A stretch of 64,000 nucleotides of DNA, taken from NCBI GenBank assembly GCA_900079765.1, contig LT599017.1, positions 248,001-312,000 of the forward strand, read 5' to 3'. Numbering within the stretch: position 1 is the first letter of the stretch; each line of letters starts with the position of its first letter. A program made the position numbers and the translations under genes. Source of the DNA: an uncultured Eubacteriales bacterium (GTDB lineage: Bacteria > Bacillota > Clostridia > Oscillospirales > Oscillospiraceae). A model generated the notes under the pieces. The model made no database searches. It was not told the origin of the DNA and worked only from the letters and a program-made list of their open reading frames with translations. Shown piece after piece: positions 47,782 through 56,548 of the stretch.

Positions 47782-48856
47782 GGGCGTCCAGTCTCCTTCC
47801 AAGATAGGTCATGATCTCATCCCGGAGGGTCTCGTCCGGGAGCTTACCGAGGGCAGGGGCAAACCGGGCCTCCACCATCAGGCGCTTTGCCTGGGTGGGG
47901 GAGAGGCCGCGGGAGCCCAAGTAGTACAGCTTGCCCTCGTCCAGCCGTCCTACTGTGGCGGCGTGCTGGCCCTCCACCTGCTCCTCTCCGCAGAGGATAA
48001 GGGGGGCGGTGCGGTTGCGCACGGTAGGGCTGAAGAGCAGCACGTCCTCGCTCTCGTGGCCCACGGCGTGGACTGCACCCCTGCGGAAGTCGATGGTGCC
48101 CCGTAGAATCTTGTCGCTCCGGTCCGCCAGAACGCCGGCGGAGTGGAGCTCGCTGACGGTCTCCCGTCCCAGGTGCTCCACCACGTCGTTGAAGTCCAGC
48201 ACCCGGTCTTTATCTCCAAAGTAGATCGTGTCCAGGTCGTACTCGCTGTTATCCCCGGTCAAAAGGGCCCGGGAGCCGCAGGCGGTCAGGCCCCCGCCCA
48301 ACTCGGCCCGTACAAGCTCCACCTTCGCGCCCGTCTCTGCCTTGATGCCCACGGCGCTCCAGCGGCGGCTTTCGCCGCCCAAAAGCTGGACCTGGACCAG
48401 GCGGACTTGAGCGCCTGCCTCGGCGTAAATTTGAGTCAGGGCGGCACAGAAACCGTCCACCCCCGCCTCCGCCCGGCAGATCTCAACCACGGTAAGCTCG
48501 CTGCCCGCCCGGGCATAAATCGCCTGGTGGGCCACGGCGGCGGGATGTACGCCGTCCAGAGTATGGGCAAGGAAGACGGGGATCTCGGCGTGTCCCTCAA
48601 CGGTCAGAAAGCAGGTGGTGTTGGCGTGTTCCGCCGCAAAGGAGTCCATCGCCGCGCCCATGCCGCTTTCGATGCCGGCGCAGGGCACGGGCAGGACCCC
48701 TGTCCGACTCACGCCGACGGGCAGGGGGGTGAGGGTCGTGTTTGCCTCGCCCCAGCCGCCGGCGGGGGGCGCGGGCAGAGCGGCCGCGTCTCCCGCCCAG
48801 TTGACTCCCGTCCAGCTCCAGGTGGATACGGGCAGGAGGTTCAGTTTTTCGTTCAT
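47774..48856 (-). CDS. sufD: Fe-S cluster scaffold component SufD
   Basis: 360 residues. The beta-helical core is diverged, but the C-terminal SufBD signature (GLSPTQAKRLMVEARFAPAL) and central RGTIDFRRGA and HVGHESEDVLLFSP-like stretch are recognisable. GGAGG precedes the ATG. It forms the SufBC2D complex with its neighbours. Confidence 0.9.
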   Translation of the reverse strand: MNEKLNLLPVSTWSWTGVNWAGDAAALPAPPAGGWGEANTTLTPLPVGVSRTGVLPVPCAGIESGMGAAMDSFAAEHANTTCFLTVEGHAEIPVFLAHTLDGVHPAAVAHQAIYARAGSELTVVEICRAEAGVDGFCAALTQIYAEAGAQVRLVQVQLLGGESRRWSAVGIKAETGAKVELVRAELGGGLTACGSRALLTGDNSEYDLDTIYFGDKDRVLDFNDVVEHLGRETVSELHSAGVLADRSDKILRGTIDFRRGAVHAVGHESEDVLLFSPTVRNRTAPLILCGEEQVEGQHAATVGRLDEGKLYYLGSRGLSPTQAKRLMVEARFAPALGKLPDETLRDEIMTYLGRRLDAHA

Positions 48857-48873
48857 ACGTAGCGCCTCCTCCC

Positions 48874-50289
48874 TCAGCCGATGCTGCCTTTCATTTCAAG
48901 ATGGATCAGGTTGTTCATCTCCACCGCATATTCAAGCGGCAGCTCCTTGGCGATGGGCTCGGCAAAGCCGCCCACGATGAGGGCCCGGGCGTCGTCCTCG
49001 GAGAGGCCCCGGCTCATGAGGTAGAAGATAGCCGACTCGCTGATGCGGCCGATCTTAGCCTCGTGGCCCACGTCAACCTCGTCGCACCGGATGTCCATCA
49101 CCGGGATGGTGTCGGACCGGGAGCGGGCATCCAGCATCAACGACTCGCAGGCCACGGCGGACTTGCTCCCCACGGCCTCCGGGGCCACGGTGACCGCGCT
49201 GCGGAAGGTGGAGATACCCCCGTCACGGGAGATGGACTTGGTGGTAATATGGGAGCTGGTGTGGGGCGCGGCGTGGAGCACCTTGGCTCCGGTGTCCAGG
49301 TTTTGCTCGCTCCCCGCGAAGGTGATGCCGGTGAACTCCATCCGTGCCCCCTCGCCCTGGAGGATGCTCATGGGGTAGAGGTAGGAGGTGTGGGAGCCGA
49401 AGGAGCCGGACACCCACTCTATGGTGCCGCCCTTTGCCACCTTCGCTCGCTTGGTGTTTAGGTTATACATGTTCTTGGACCAATTTTCGATGGTGGAGTA
49501 GCGCACTCTGGCGTCCTCCCCCACAAAAATCTCCACGCAGCCCGCATGGAGGTTTGCCACGTTGTACTTAGGGGCGGAGCAGCCCTCGATGAAGTGGAGG
49601 TAGGCCCCCTTGTCCACGATGATCAAGGTGTGCTCAAACTGGCCAGCTCCCGGCGCGTTGAGCCGGAAGTAGGATTGGAGGGGAATCTCCACCGACACGC
49701 CGGGTGGCACATACACAAAAGAGCCGCCCGACCACACCGCCCCGTGGAGGGCGGCGAACTTGTGGTCGGATGGGGGCACCAGCTTCATAAAATGCTTGCG
49801 AACAAGCTCTGCGTGCTCCCCCGTCAGTGCACTCTCCAGGTCGGTATATACCACGCCCTGGGCGGCAACCTCGGCCCGGACGTTGTGGTATACCACCTCC
49901 GAGTCGTACTGCGCGCCCACCCCGGCCAGAGAGGCCCGCTCGGCCTGGGGAATGCCCAGGCGCTCAAAGGTGTTCTTAATGTCCTCCGGCACGTCGGACC
50001 ACTTGCCCCGCATGGGGGTGTCCGGCCGGACATAGGTGACGATGTTGCCAATATCCAGCCCATCCAGCGGAGGGCCCCAGGCGGGAAGGGGCATGTGCTG
50101 GTACGTCTCCAGGGCCTTCAGACGGAAAATGCGCATCCACTCCGGGTCGTGTTTCTCTTCTGAAATCTGCTCTACGATCTTCGTCGTCAGGCCGGAGCTC
50201 ACCTCAAAGGAGGAGTTCACCGCGTCCTTTACGTCGTAGATGCTGCGGTCCATCTCGTCAATCCGGGTTTTTTCCTCAACGGGCTTCAT
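48874..50289 (-). CDS. sufB: Fe-S cluster scaffold protein SufB
   Basis: 471 residues from ATG 50289, preceded by GGAGGCGGAG and overlapping the end of sufC by 14 bp. Conserved SufB segments are AGVGAQYDSEVVYHN, VPPGVSVEIPLQSYFR, EGCSAPKYNVANLHAG and the C-terminal SESAIFYLMSRGLSEDDA. It is the main scaffold on which the nascent cluster is built. Confidence 0.95.
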   Translation of the reverse strand: MKPVEEKTRIDEMDRSIYDVKDAVNSSFEVSSGLTTKIVEQISEEKHDPEWMRIFRLKALETYQHMPLPAWGPPLDGLDIGNIVTYVRPDTPMRGKWSDVPEDIKNTFERLGIPQAERASLAGVGAQYDSEVVYHNVRAEVAAQGVVYTDLESALTGEHAELVRKHFMKLVPPSDHKFAALHGAVWSGGSFVYVPPGVSVEIPLQSYFRLNAPGAGQFEHTLIIVDKGAYLHFIEGCSAPKYNVANLHAGCVEIFVGEDARVRYSTIENWSKNMYNLNTKRAKVAKGGTIEWVSGSFGSHTSYLYPMSILQGEGARMEFTGITFAGSEQNLDTGAKVLHAAPHTSSHITTKSISRDGGISTFRSAVTVAPEAVGSKSAVACESLMLDARSRSDTIPVMDIRCDEVDVGHEAKIGRISESAIFYLMSRGLSEDDARALIVGGFAEPIAKELPLEYAVEMNNLIHLEMKGSIG

Positions 50290-51040
50290 GGCGCTCCGCC
50301 TCCGTTTCCAGCGAGCCAAAGCCGCCCTCGGTGATCTCCCGCACCAGGGCGCCGTCTCCTGTTCGGGCGATACGGCTGCCCTCCAGCACGTGGACGTAGT
50401 CCACGTCCAGCCCCTCCAGAATCTTGGCGTTGTGGGTAATGATGAGCAGGGCGTTGGTGCCGTCGTGATAGGCGCGCATCCCCTGGGACACCGTCTTCAC
50501 CGCGTCCACGTCCAGGCCGGAGTCGGTCTCGTCCAGCAGGGCAAGCTTGGGGCGGAGCATCATGAGCTGCAAAATCTCCGCCTTCTTCTTCTCGCCGCCG
50601 GAAAAGCCCACATTCAAATACCGGTCCGCGTAGGCGCTGTCCATGCCCAGAGCGTCCATCTGAGCGCGCAGCTCCCGGCGGAAGGGCAGGACCTTGGCGC
50701 TCTTACCGCTTACTGCGCCCTGGGCGGTACGGAGAAAGCTCTCCAGCGTGACGCCGGGGATCTCCTCCGGCGACTGGAAGGAGAGGAAGACACCCAGCCG
50801 CGCCCGCACGTCGGCCTTTTCCATTGTGATGTCCCTGCCCTCCAGCAGGATGCTGCCCCGGCGGATCTCATACCGCGGGTCCCCCATGACGGCAGAGGCC
50901 AGCGTGGACTTGCCCGCCCCGTTGGGCCCCATCAGCACGTGGATCTCGCCCTTGCGAATGGTCAGATCCACGCCGTCCAGAATGACCTTGTCCTCCACGG
51001 CGACTTGTAGATCTCTAATTTCAAGCAGCGGACTGCTCAT
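50276..51040 (-). CDS. sufC: Fe-S assembly ATPase SufC
   Basis: 254 residues from ATG 51040 with AAGGGAGG 9-10 nt upstream; longer in-frame extensions have no protein character. Walker A GPNGAGKST, signature FSGGEKKKAEI, Walker B LALLDETDSGLD with SufC-specific DSGLD. It is the first gene of the minus-strand suf operon. Confidence 0.95.
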   Translation of the reverse strand: MSSPLLEIRDLQVAVEDKVILDGVDLTIRKGEIHVLMGPNGAGKSTLASAVMGDPRYEIRRGSILLEGRDITMEKADVRARLGVFLSFQSPEEIPGVTLESFLRTAQGAVSGKSAKVLPFRRELRAQMDALGMDSAYADRYLNVGFSGGEKKKAEILQLMMLRPKLALLDETDSGLDVDAVKTVSQGMRAYHDGTNALLIITHNAKILEGLDVDYVHVLEGSRIARTGDGALVREITEGGFGSLETEAERHEAR

Positions 51041-51080
51041 ATAAAATACGCCTCCCTTGACCTGTCTATCTTGCTGGACA

Positions 51081-51109
51081 ATAGTATACCTATTTACTAG
51101 GAAATGCAA
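51081..51109 (-). promoter_or_regulatory. suf operon promoter with internal dyad
   Basis: On the minus strand: TTGCAT (51109-51104), 17-bp spacer, TACTAT (51086-51081). The spacer contains CCTAGTAAATAGG, a CCTA-N5-TAGG dyad placed where a repressor such as an Rrf2/IscR protein would block polymerase. Confidence 0.7.
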
Positions 51110-51202
51110 CCCCTTTTTTCTACAAAAAGAGGTTTCCGCACCGGACAAATATCGTTGTGAGACGGCGGTTTCGCTAATTTGCCCACCATGATAAATTTCC
51201 TC

Positions 51203-51231
51203 TTGACAAAGGGGAGTTGCCCTGCTATATT
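51203..51231 (+). promoter_or_regulatory. Promoter of the metY leader
   Basis: Perfect TTGACA (51203-51208), 17-bp spacer, TATATT (51226-51231). The transcript should begin near 51238 and include the short leader ORF. Confidence 0.8.
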
Positions 51232-51285
51232 CATATAAAACACATAGGTAATATGGGTAAATAAAAAAAGGAGGAGAAACGAAAA

Positions 51286-51405
51286 ATGAGTACAGTATTT
51301 GGCAGCCTGCTGCGGAGCAATTTTCGATGTGGACGAATGCTGACCTCCCGGACATTGGATATGGCTGGGCGTTTCGCTGCGCCCTCTTCATGCTCATGGC
51401 GGTAG
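51286..51405 (+). CDS. Short leader ORF upstream of metY
   Basis: 39 codons (MSTVFGSLLRSNFRCG...SSCSWR), with GAGGAG 9 nt before the ATG. It ends 29 bp before a Rho-independent terminator. A second ATG (51327) opens another frame of 51 codons that runs through the terminator and has Cys codons (VCSRTLC) just before the stem. The arrangement resembles a translation-coupled attenuator responding to cysteine supply. It is not a recognised protein. Confidence 0.5.
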   Translation: MSTVFGSLLRSNFRCGRMLTSRTLDMAGRFAAPSSCSWR

Positions 51406-51433
51406 TGCCGCCGGTGTGTAGCCGTACCCTCTG

Positions 51434-51469
51434 CCCGGGAGCCATTTTCGCAGGCCCCCGGTTTTTTTA
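51434..51469 (+). terminator. Attenuator terminator before metY
   Basis: CCGGGAGCC pairs with GGCCCCCGG (one mismatch), followed by T7. It lies 45 bp upstream of the metY start and downstream of the metY promoter. Confidence 0.75.
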
Positions 51470-51513
51470 TACCCAAAATTAAATTTTGAACATAAAGAAA
51501 GAAGGCTTTCATC

Positions 51514-52803
51514 ATGAGCAACCATAATTATAAGTTTGAGACCCTGCAGCTCCACGTGGGACAGGAACAGCCCGACCCGGCTACCGACGCCCGCGCCGTA
51601 CCCATCTACCAGACCACTTCCTATGTCTTCCACAACTCCGCCCACGCCGCTGCCCGGTTCGGCCTGGCCGACCCGGGAAACATCTACGGGCGCCTCACCA
51701 ACTCCACCCAGGACGTGCTTGAGAAGCGGGTGGCAGCCCTGGAGGGGGGCGTGGCCGCCCTGGCCGTTGCATCCGGCGCCGCCGCCATCACCTATAGCTT
51801 CCAGGCCCTTGCCCAGGCGGGGGACCACATCGTCTCCCAGAAGACCATCTACGGCGGCAGCTATAATCTGCTGGCCCACACTTTGCCCCAGTACGGCATC
51901 TCCACCACCTTTGTGGATGCCCACGACCTCTCCGCCGTGGAGGGGGCCATCCGGGAGAACACCAAGGCCATCTTCTTAGAGACTCTGGGCAACCCCAACA
52001 GCGATATCCCCGACATTGACGCAATCGCAGACATCGCCCACAAGCACGGTATCCCCCTGGTCATCGACAACACCTTCGGCACGCCCTACCTGATCCGCCC
52101 CATTGAGCACGGGGCCGATATTGTGGTCCACTCGGCCACCAAGTTCCTGGGCGGGCACGGCACCACCCTGGGCGGCGTCATCGTAGATTCCGGCAAGTTC
52201 AATTGGGCGGCCAGCGGCAAATACGCTCCCATCAGCGCCCCCAACCCCAGCTACCACGGTGTCTCCTTCACCCAGGCCGCGGGTGCAGCGGCCTTTGCCA
52301 CCTATATCCGGGCAATCCTCCTGCGGGATACCGGGGCTGCCATCTCCCCCTTCAGCGCCTTCCTCCTCCTCCAGGGGGTGGAGACCCTGTCCCTGCGGCT
52401 GGACCGCCACGTGGAGAACACCAAGAAGGTGGTGGAGTACCTGGCGAACCACCCTCAGGTCTCTCGTGTGAACCACCCCTCGCTGCCCGATCACCCCGAC
52501 CACGCCCTCTACGAGAAGTACTTCCCCAACGGGGGTGCCAGCATCTTCACCTTTGAGATCAAGGGAGGGCAGGCCGAGGCCCACAAGTTCATCGATAGCC
52601 TGGAGATATTCTCCCTCCTCGCCAACGTGGCCGACGTGAAGAGCTTGGTCATCCACCCCGCCACCACCACCCACTCCCAGCTCAGCGCAGAGGAGCTGGC
52701 CGAGCAGGGTATCACCCCCAGCACCATCCGTCTCTCCATCGGCACCGAGCACATCGACGATATCCTGGCCGACCTGGACCAGGCCTTTGCCGCCGTGGGC
52801 TGA
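51514..52803 (+). CDS. metY: O-acetylhomoserine sulfhydrylase / cysteine synthase (MetY type)
   Basis: 429 residues, matching the Cys/Met metabolism PLP family at MetY length. Conserved segments: [44 protein letters not shown]-Lys in [17 protein letters not shown] and C-terminal [12 protein letters not shown]. The enzyme makes homocysteine (or cysteine) from the O-acetyl amino acid and sulfide. AAGAAAGAAGG lies before the ATG. Divergence from the cysteine-consuming suf operon joins sulfur supply and use in one regulatory region. Confidence 0.93.
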   Translation: MSNHNYKFETLQLHVGQEQPDPATDARAVPIYQTTSYVFHNSAHAAARFGLADPGNIYGRLTNSTQDVLEKRVAALEGGVAALAVASGAAAITYSFQALAQAGDHIVSQKTIYGGSYNLLAHTLPQYGISTTFVDAHDLSAVEGAIRENTKAIFLETLGNPNSDIPDIDAIADIAHKHGIPLVIDNTFGTPYLIRPIEHGADIVVHSATKFLGGHGTTLGGVIVDSGKFNWAASGKYAPISAPNPSYHGVSFTQAAGAAAFATYIRAILLRDTGAAISPFSAFLLLQGVETLSLRLDRHVENTKKVVEYLANHPQVSRVNHPSLPDHPDHALYEKYFPNGGASIFTFEIKGGQAEAHKFIDSLEIFSLLANVADVKSLVIHPATTTHSQLSAEELAEQGITPSTIRLSIGTEHIDDILADLDQAFAAVG

Positions 52804-52838
52804 GCCAGGCAGTATCAATCAGAAAAGGAACGGGTCGC

Positions 52839-53771
52839 ATGGAAATGGATTTTCGTAAGATTATGGACGCGGTCTCCCGCGATGAGAGCGCCGTGCTGGA
52901 GTTCGAGATCGAGGGGGAGCGCTATACCCGCGCCTTCCGGCCCCGGGAGCGGCTCATCCTGCTGGGCGGCGGGCACATCGCCCAGCCCCTGTGCAGCTTT
53001 GCCGCTGCCCTGGGCTTTGGGGTTACGGTGGTAGACGACCGGCCCTCTTTCGCGAACCGCGCCCGGTTCCCTGAGGCGGCGGAGGTTTTGTGCGACGCGT
53101 TCCCCCGGGCCATCGACCGGCTCTCTCTGCGGGAGGGGGACTATGTGGCCGTCATCACCCGGGGACACCGGCACGATGCGGACTGTCTCCGCGCCATTCT
53201 GCCGGGTACAGTGCCCAGGTATCTGGGTATGATCGGCTCAAAGCGGCGGACGACGGGGCTTTTGGATCTGCTTGGGGGGGAGGGCTTTCCACGGGCCGCG
53301 CTGGAGCGTATCCACACGCCCATCGGCCTGGACATCGGCGCGCTGACGATTCAGGAAATCGCCGTCTCTATCGCGGCCCAGCTTGTCCAATGCCGCAGGC
53401 AGGACACCCCGCGCCGGGGGAAGGGCGCCCTCCTGACCGCCGAGGACATCGACCTGCCCCTCCTCCGATTCCTGGCCAAAAACGAGAGCCCCAAGGCTCT
53501 CCTCCTGGTGTACGAGACCAGCGGCTCCACCCCCGTCAAGCCGGGGGCCCTTATGGCGGTGGATCAGGACTACCGCACCGCCGGAACTATCGGCGGCGGC
53601 TGCAGCGAGAGCGCCGTCATGCGCACGGCCTACGACCTTATCGGCACGGGGGCACGCAGGACCGTCACCGTGGACATGAGCAACGACCTCGCCGAGGAGG
53701 AGGGCATGGTCTGCGGCGGCACGATGAAGGTGCTCATTGCGGACCTTGCAGTGGAGAACGCCGGGGGTTGA
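52839..53771 (+). CDS. XdhC/CoxI-family protein with reversed domain order
   Basis: 310 residues. The N-terminal ~190 residues carry the Rossmann-type XdhC_C domain (RLILLGGGHIAQPL; VAVITRGHRHDADCL; LGMIGSKRRT; PIGLDIGALTIQEIA). The C-terminal ~100 residues carry the XdhC_CoxI domain (ETSGSTPVKPGALMAV; TIGGGCSESAVM; MVCGGTMKVLI). Classic XdhC has these in the opposite order. XdhC proteins load sulfurated molybdenum cofactor into xanthine dehydrogenase-type enzymes, using desulfurase-derived sulfur. No molybdenum enzyme is nearby. The stop codon overlaps a promoter for the next transcript. Confidence 0.87.
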   Translation: MEMDFRKIMDAVSRDESAVLEFEIEGERYTRAFRPRERLILLGGGHIAQPLCSFAAALGFGVTVVDDRPSFANRARFPEAAEVLCDAFPRAIDRLSLREGDYVAVITRGHRHDADCLRAILPGTVPRYLGMIGSKRRTTGLLDLLGGEGFPRAALERIHTPIGLDIGALTIQEIAVSIAAQLVQCRRQDTPRRGKGALLTAEDIDLPLLRFLAKNESPKALLLVYETSGSTPVKPGALMAVDQDYRTAGTIGGGCSESAVMRTAYDLIGTGARRTVTVDMSNDLAEEEGMVCGGTMKVLIADLAVENAGG

Positions 53772-53807
53772 CAAACGCCGTGGGGATTCATATACTTGTG
53801 TTATAAT
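53768..53807 (+). promoter_or_regulatory. Promoter(s) at the end of the xdhC-like gene
   Basis: TTGACA (53768-53773) overlapping the TGA stop, 17-bp spacer, TATACT (53791-53796). An extended -10 TGTTATAAT ends at 53807. Either would start transcription at ~53803-53814. Confidence 0.75.
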
Positions 53808-53813
53808 ACACTA

Positions 53814-53897
53814 AACTGATAGGATATTATGATAAGATCGCTGGCCTGCCGCTCTGGCTTTTGACCGAGGGCTGTCTTAGCAGCCCTCGTTTTTTTG
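53814..53897 (+). ncRNA. Candidate short RNA or leader ending at a strong terminator
   Basis: A promoter and a terminator only ~85 bp apart bracket a sequence with no ORF. It could be a small RNA or an attenuated leader of the following transporter operon. I recognise no known riboswitch motif. Confidence 0.4.
53866..53897 (+). terminator. Terminator between xdhC-like gene and second peptide operon
   Basis: CGAGGGCTG TCTTAG CAGCCCTCG followed by T7. Confidence 0.9.
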
Positions 53898-53940
53898 TAT
53901 TGTCCCGACCTTAATATAATTTGAATGGATGGATTTGAAT

Positions 53941-55545
53941 ATGAAACGAAGAAAATTTGCTGCCCTCGCCGCCGGGCTGACAGCCCTCGCCCTCGTACTG
54001 ACGGCCTGCGGCGGAGGCCAGAGCCCCGCCGTCTCCCCGTCCTCCAGCGGCTCCGCCGCCCCCAGTGCTGCCGCCCCCAGTGCCGCCGCGTATAAGGATA
54101 CGCTGAACATTGCCATCACCGCACAGCCCCCCAACCTGGACGCGCCCACCAGCTCCTCCAACGCGGCGGCGGGCATCGCTATGCACATCTTCGAGAGCCT
54201 CTTTTCCCTGGACGGGGACTATAAGCCCGTGCCCGTGCTGGCCGAGTCCTACACAGTCAGCGACGACGGGCTGGTGTATACCATCAAGCTCCGCCAGGGT
54301 GTGAAGTTCCACAACGGCAAGGCCCTCACCGCTGACGACGTGGTGGCCTCCATGAACCGCTGGCTGGAGGCCTCCGCCAAGGCAAAGTCCCTCCTGGAGG
54401 GGTCGGTCTTCGCCCGGGTGGACGACTACACTGTAACCCTCACGGTGCCCAAGGCCGCCTCCGACATCCTGGAGGTCCTGGCCAACCCCGCCCAGTTTGC
54501 CGCCATCTCCCCCGAGGAGATCGTGGAGGCCGCCGGGCCCGACGGCATCACGGAGTATATTGGCACCGGCCCCTATAAGCTGGCCGAATGGAAGGCTGAC
54601 CAGTACATCCATCTCGTGCGCTATGATGACTACCAGTCCCCTCTGGGGGCATCCAGCGGTTTCTCGGGTGAGAAGCAGGCGGCCACTGAGAACCTGTATT
54701 TCCGTTTCGTCACCGACCACGCCACCCGTATCGCCGGTATCCAGACCGGCGAGTATGACGTGGCCGAGGCCGTGCCTCTGGAGCGGTATGAGGAGCTGGC
54801 CGCCGACACCGGCCTCACCCTGTACACCAAGAGCTCCGGTAACTTGAACCTCTTCCTCAACACCGCCCAGGGCCCCCTGGTGAACGAGAAGCTACGGCAG
54901 GCGGTGCTGGCCGCGCTGAACGACGCGGACATCCTCCTTGCCAGCTTTGGCAACGAGAGCCTCTACACCTTAAGCCCCAGCTTTGCCAACCCCAGCCAGG
55001 CCCAGTGGGCGGTGGAGAGCGGCGCGGAGTATTATAACCAGAACGACCCGGAGAAGGCCAAGGCCCTCCTGACCGAGGCCGGGTACAACGGCGAGACCAT
55101 CCGTCTGGTCACCACCCCTGACTACGAGGAGATGTACAAGGCCACTTTGGTGGTGCAGGAGCAGCTGCGTCAGGTGGGCTTTAACGCCGAGGTAGAGAGC
55201 TACGACTTCGCCGTCTTCATGGAGCACCGGAGTGACCCGGCCCAGTGGGAGCTCTTCATCACCAGCAACAGCTACGGCCTGAATCCCTCCCAGTTCTCTG
55301 TCCTCAACCCCGCTTGGGCGGCCTTCGACCAGCCTGAGGTCGCCAAGGGCATCGAGGGCATCCGCTACGCGGCCAGCGCCGACGAGGCCACCGAGGCGTG
55401 GCGTGGACTTCAGCAGTTCATCTACGAGTACGGTGCAGCCAGCGTGTTGGGCCAGTACAGCTCCGTGGTGGCTACCCGCAACAATGTCGAACACTTTGAC
55501 TTCTTCCAGTACCCGGTCTACTGGAACGTGACGGTGGCGCAGTAA
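53941..55545 (+). CDS. Second oligopeptide ABC transporter substrate-binding lipoprotein
   Basis: 534 residues from ATG 53941 (an ATG at 53929 adds four). Lipoprotein signal MKRRKFAALAAGLTALALVL with lipobox LTAC (Cys23), an Ala/Ser/Pro linker, then SBP family 5 (IFESLFSLDGDYKPVPVLAES; LRQGVKFHNGKALTADDVV; GTGPYKLAEWKADQY). A TATAAT at 53915-53920 with a weak -35 may add local transcription after the terminator. It is a paralogue of the 19.3-kb binding protein but clearly diverged, so its ligand probably differs. Confidence 0.92.
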   Translation: MKRRKFAALAAGLTALALVLTACGGGQSPAVSPSSSGSAAPSAAAPSAAAYKDTLNIAITAQPPNLDAPTSSSNAAAGIAMHIFESLFSLDGDYKPVPVLAESYTVSDDGLVYTIKLRQGVKFHNGKALTADDVVASMNRWLEASAKAKSLLEGSVFARVDDYTVTLTVPKAASDILEVLANPAQFAAISPEEIVEAAGPDGITEYIGTGPYKLAEWKADQYIHLVRYDDYQSPLGASSGFSGEKQAATENLYFRFVTDHATRIAGIQTGEYDVAEAVPLERYEELAADTGLTLYTKSSGNLNLFLNTAQGPLVNEKLRQAVLAALNDADILLASFGNESLYTLSPSFANPSQAQWAVESGAEYYNQNDPEKAKALLTEAGYNGETIRLVTTPDYEEMYKATLVVQEQLRQVGFNAEVESYDFAVFMEHRSDPAQWELFITSNSYGLNPSQFSVLNPAWAAFDQPEVAKGIEGIRYAASADEATEAWRGLQQFIYEYGAASVLGQYSSVVATRNNVEHFDFFQYPVYWNVTVAQ

Positions 55546-55582
55546 GCCACCCCGCGATTTTTAAGACAAAAGAGGTTGCCCT

Positions 55583-56536
55583 ATGCTCTCCTACATGACA
55601 AAACGGATCCTCTCCCTCATTCCGGTGCTGCTGGTGGTGTCGGTGGTCATCTTCCTAATCACCTATCTCATCCCCGGCGGCCCGGCCACCGCCCTGCTGG
55701 GGATGGACGCCACCAAGGCCGAGCTGGACGCGCTGAACGCCCAGCTCGGGCTTAACCGGCCCTTCCTCGTGCAGTACCTGGACTGGCTGGGGAACGTGCT
55801 GCGAGGAGACTGGGGCACCTCTTTTTTCCTGAACCAGAGCGTACTGGAGGCCATCGGGGAGCACTTCGCCCCCACCCTGAGCCTTGCGGTGCTGGCCCAG
55901 GTGTTCTCCCTCATCCTGGCTCTGCCCATGGGAATGCTGGCCGCCTACAAGCGGGGCACGGCGGTGGACCTGACTCTGGTGTCTCTCTCCCTGCTGGGCA
56001 TCGCCATCCCCGGCTTTTTGCTGGGCATGTTTTTTATGCTCTTCTTCGGGGTATTTCTCAAATGGCTCCCCGTGGCGGGGTACGCGGCGTTGAGCGCGGG
56101 GCTGTGGCCCCACCTGCGTTACCTTCTCCTGCCGGCTCTGTCTCTCAGTGTGGTGCAGGCCGCCTATATCACCCGTATGACCCGCTCCTCCGTTGTCGAC
56201 ACCCTGTACCACGGCTACATCAGGACGGCCAGGGCCAAGGGATTGGGGGAGCGGGCTGTCCTGCTCCGTCACGCGCTGAAGAACGCCGCGCCTACCATCC
56301 TCACCGTGGTGGGCCAGTCCTTCGGCGGACTGGTGACCGGGACCATCGTCACTGAGACGTTGTTCAACATCCCGGGCCTGGGCCGACTTACCATCAACGC
56401 AGTCACCCGCCGGGACATCTTCGTGATCCAGGGCGTGGTGCTCTTCGTCACGCTGCTCTATGTGGCGGTCAATCTGGTGGTGGATATTTTGTACGGCCTG
56501 GCGGACCCCCGCATCCAGCTGGGCAGAAGGGAATAG
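55583..56536 (+). CDS. Second oligopeptide permease, DppB type
   Basis: 317 residues. TM1 VLLVVSVVIFLITYLIPGGPA, loop MDATKAELDALNAQLGLNRP, cytoplasmic EAA-like loop (YIRTARAKGLGERAVLLRH), C-terminal NIPGLGRLTINAVTRRD and ADPRIQLG, all as in DppB. AAGAGG lies upstream of the ATG. It precedes the DppC-type partner by ~10 bp. Confidence 0.92.
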   Translation: MLSYMTKRILSLIPVLLVVSVVIFLITYLIPGGPATALLGMDATKAELDALNAQLGLNRPFLVQYLDWLGNVLRGDWGTSFFLNQSVLEAIGEHFAPTLSLAVLAQVFSLILALPMGMLAAYKRGTAVDLTLVSLSLLGIAIPGFLLGMFFMLFFGVFLKWLPVAGYAALSAGLWPHLRYLLLPALSLSVVQAAYITRMTRSSVVDTLYHGYIRTARAKGLGERAVLLRHALKNAAPTILTVVGQSFGGLVTGTIVTETLFNIPGLGRLTINAVTRRDIFVIQGVVLFVTLLYVAVNLVVDILYGLADPRIQLGRRE

Positions 56537-56548
56537 GAGGTGCGCGGT

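Larger units (their letters stand above)
51041..51285. other. Divergent regulatory region between suf and metY
   Basis: Holds two back-to-back promoters (51081-51109 minus, 51203-51231 plus) and no gene. Both early transcribed or spacer regions contain ATAGGTA, a possible shared regulator site. Confidence 0.6.

Noticed and set aside
51327-51482. Second 51-codon frame in the metY leader as a separate gene
   Set aside because: No ribosome binding site of its own and it reads through the terminator; kept only as part of the attenuator hypothesis.
51238-51513. S-box (SAM-I) or T-box leader for metY
   Set aside because: I could not find the conserved S-box core or the T-box TGGNACCGCG-like sequence; the leader ORF and terminator are a better description.
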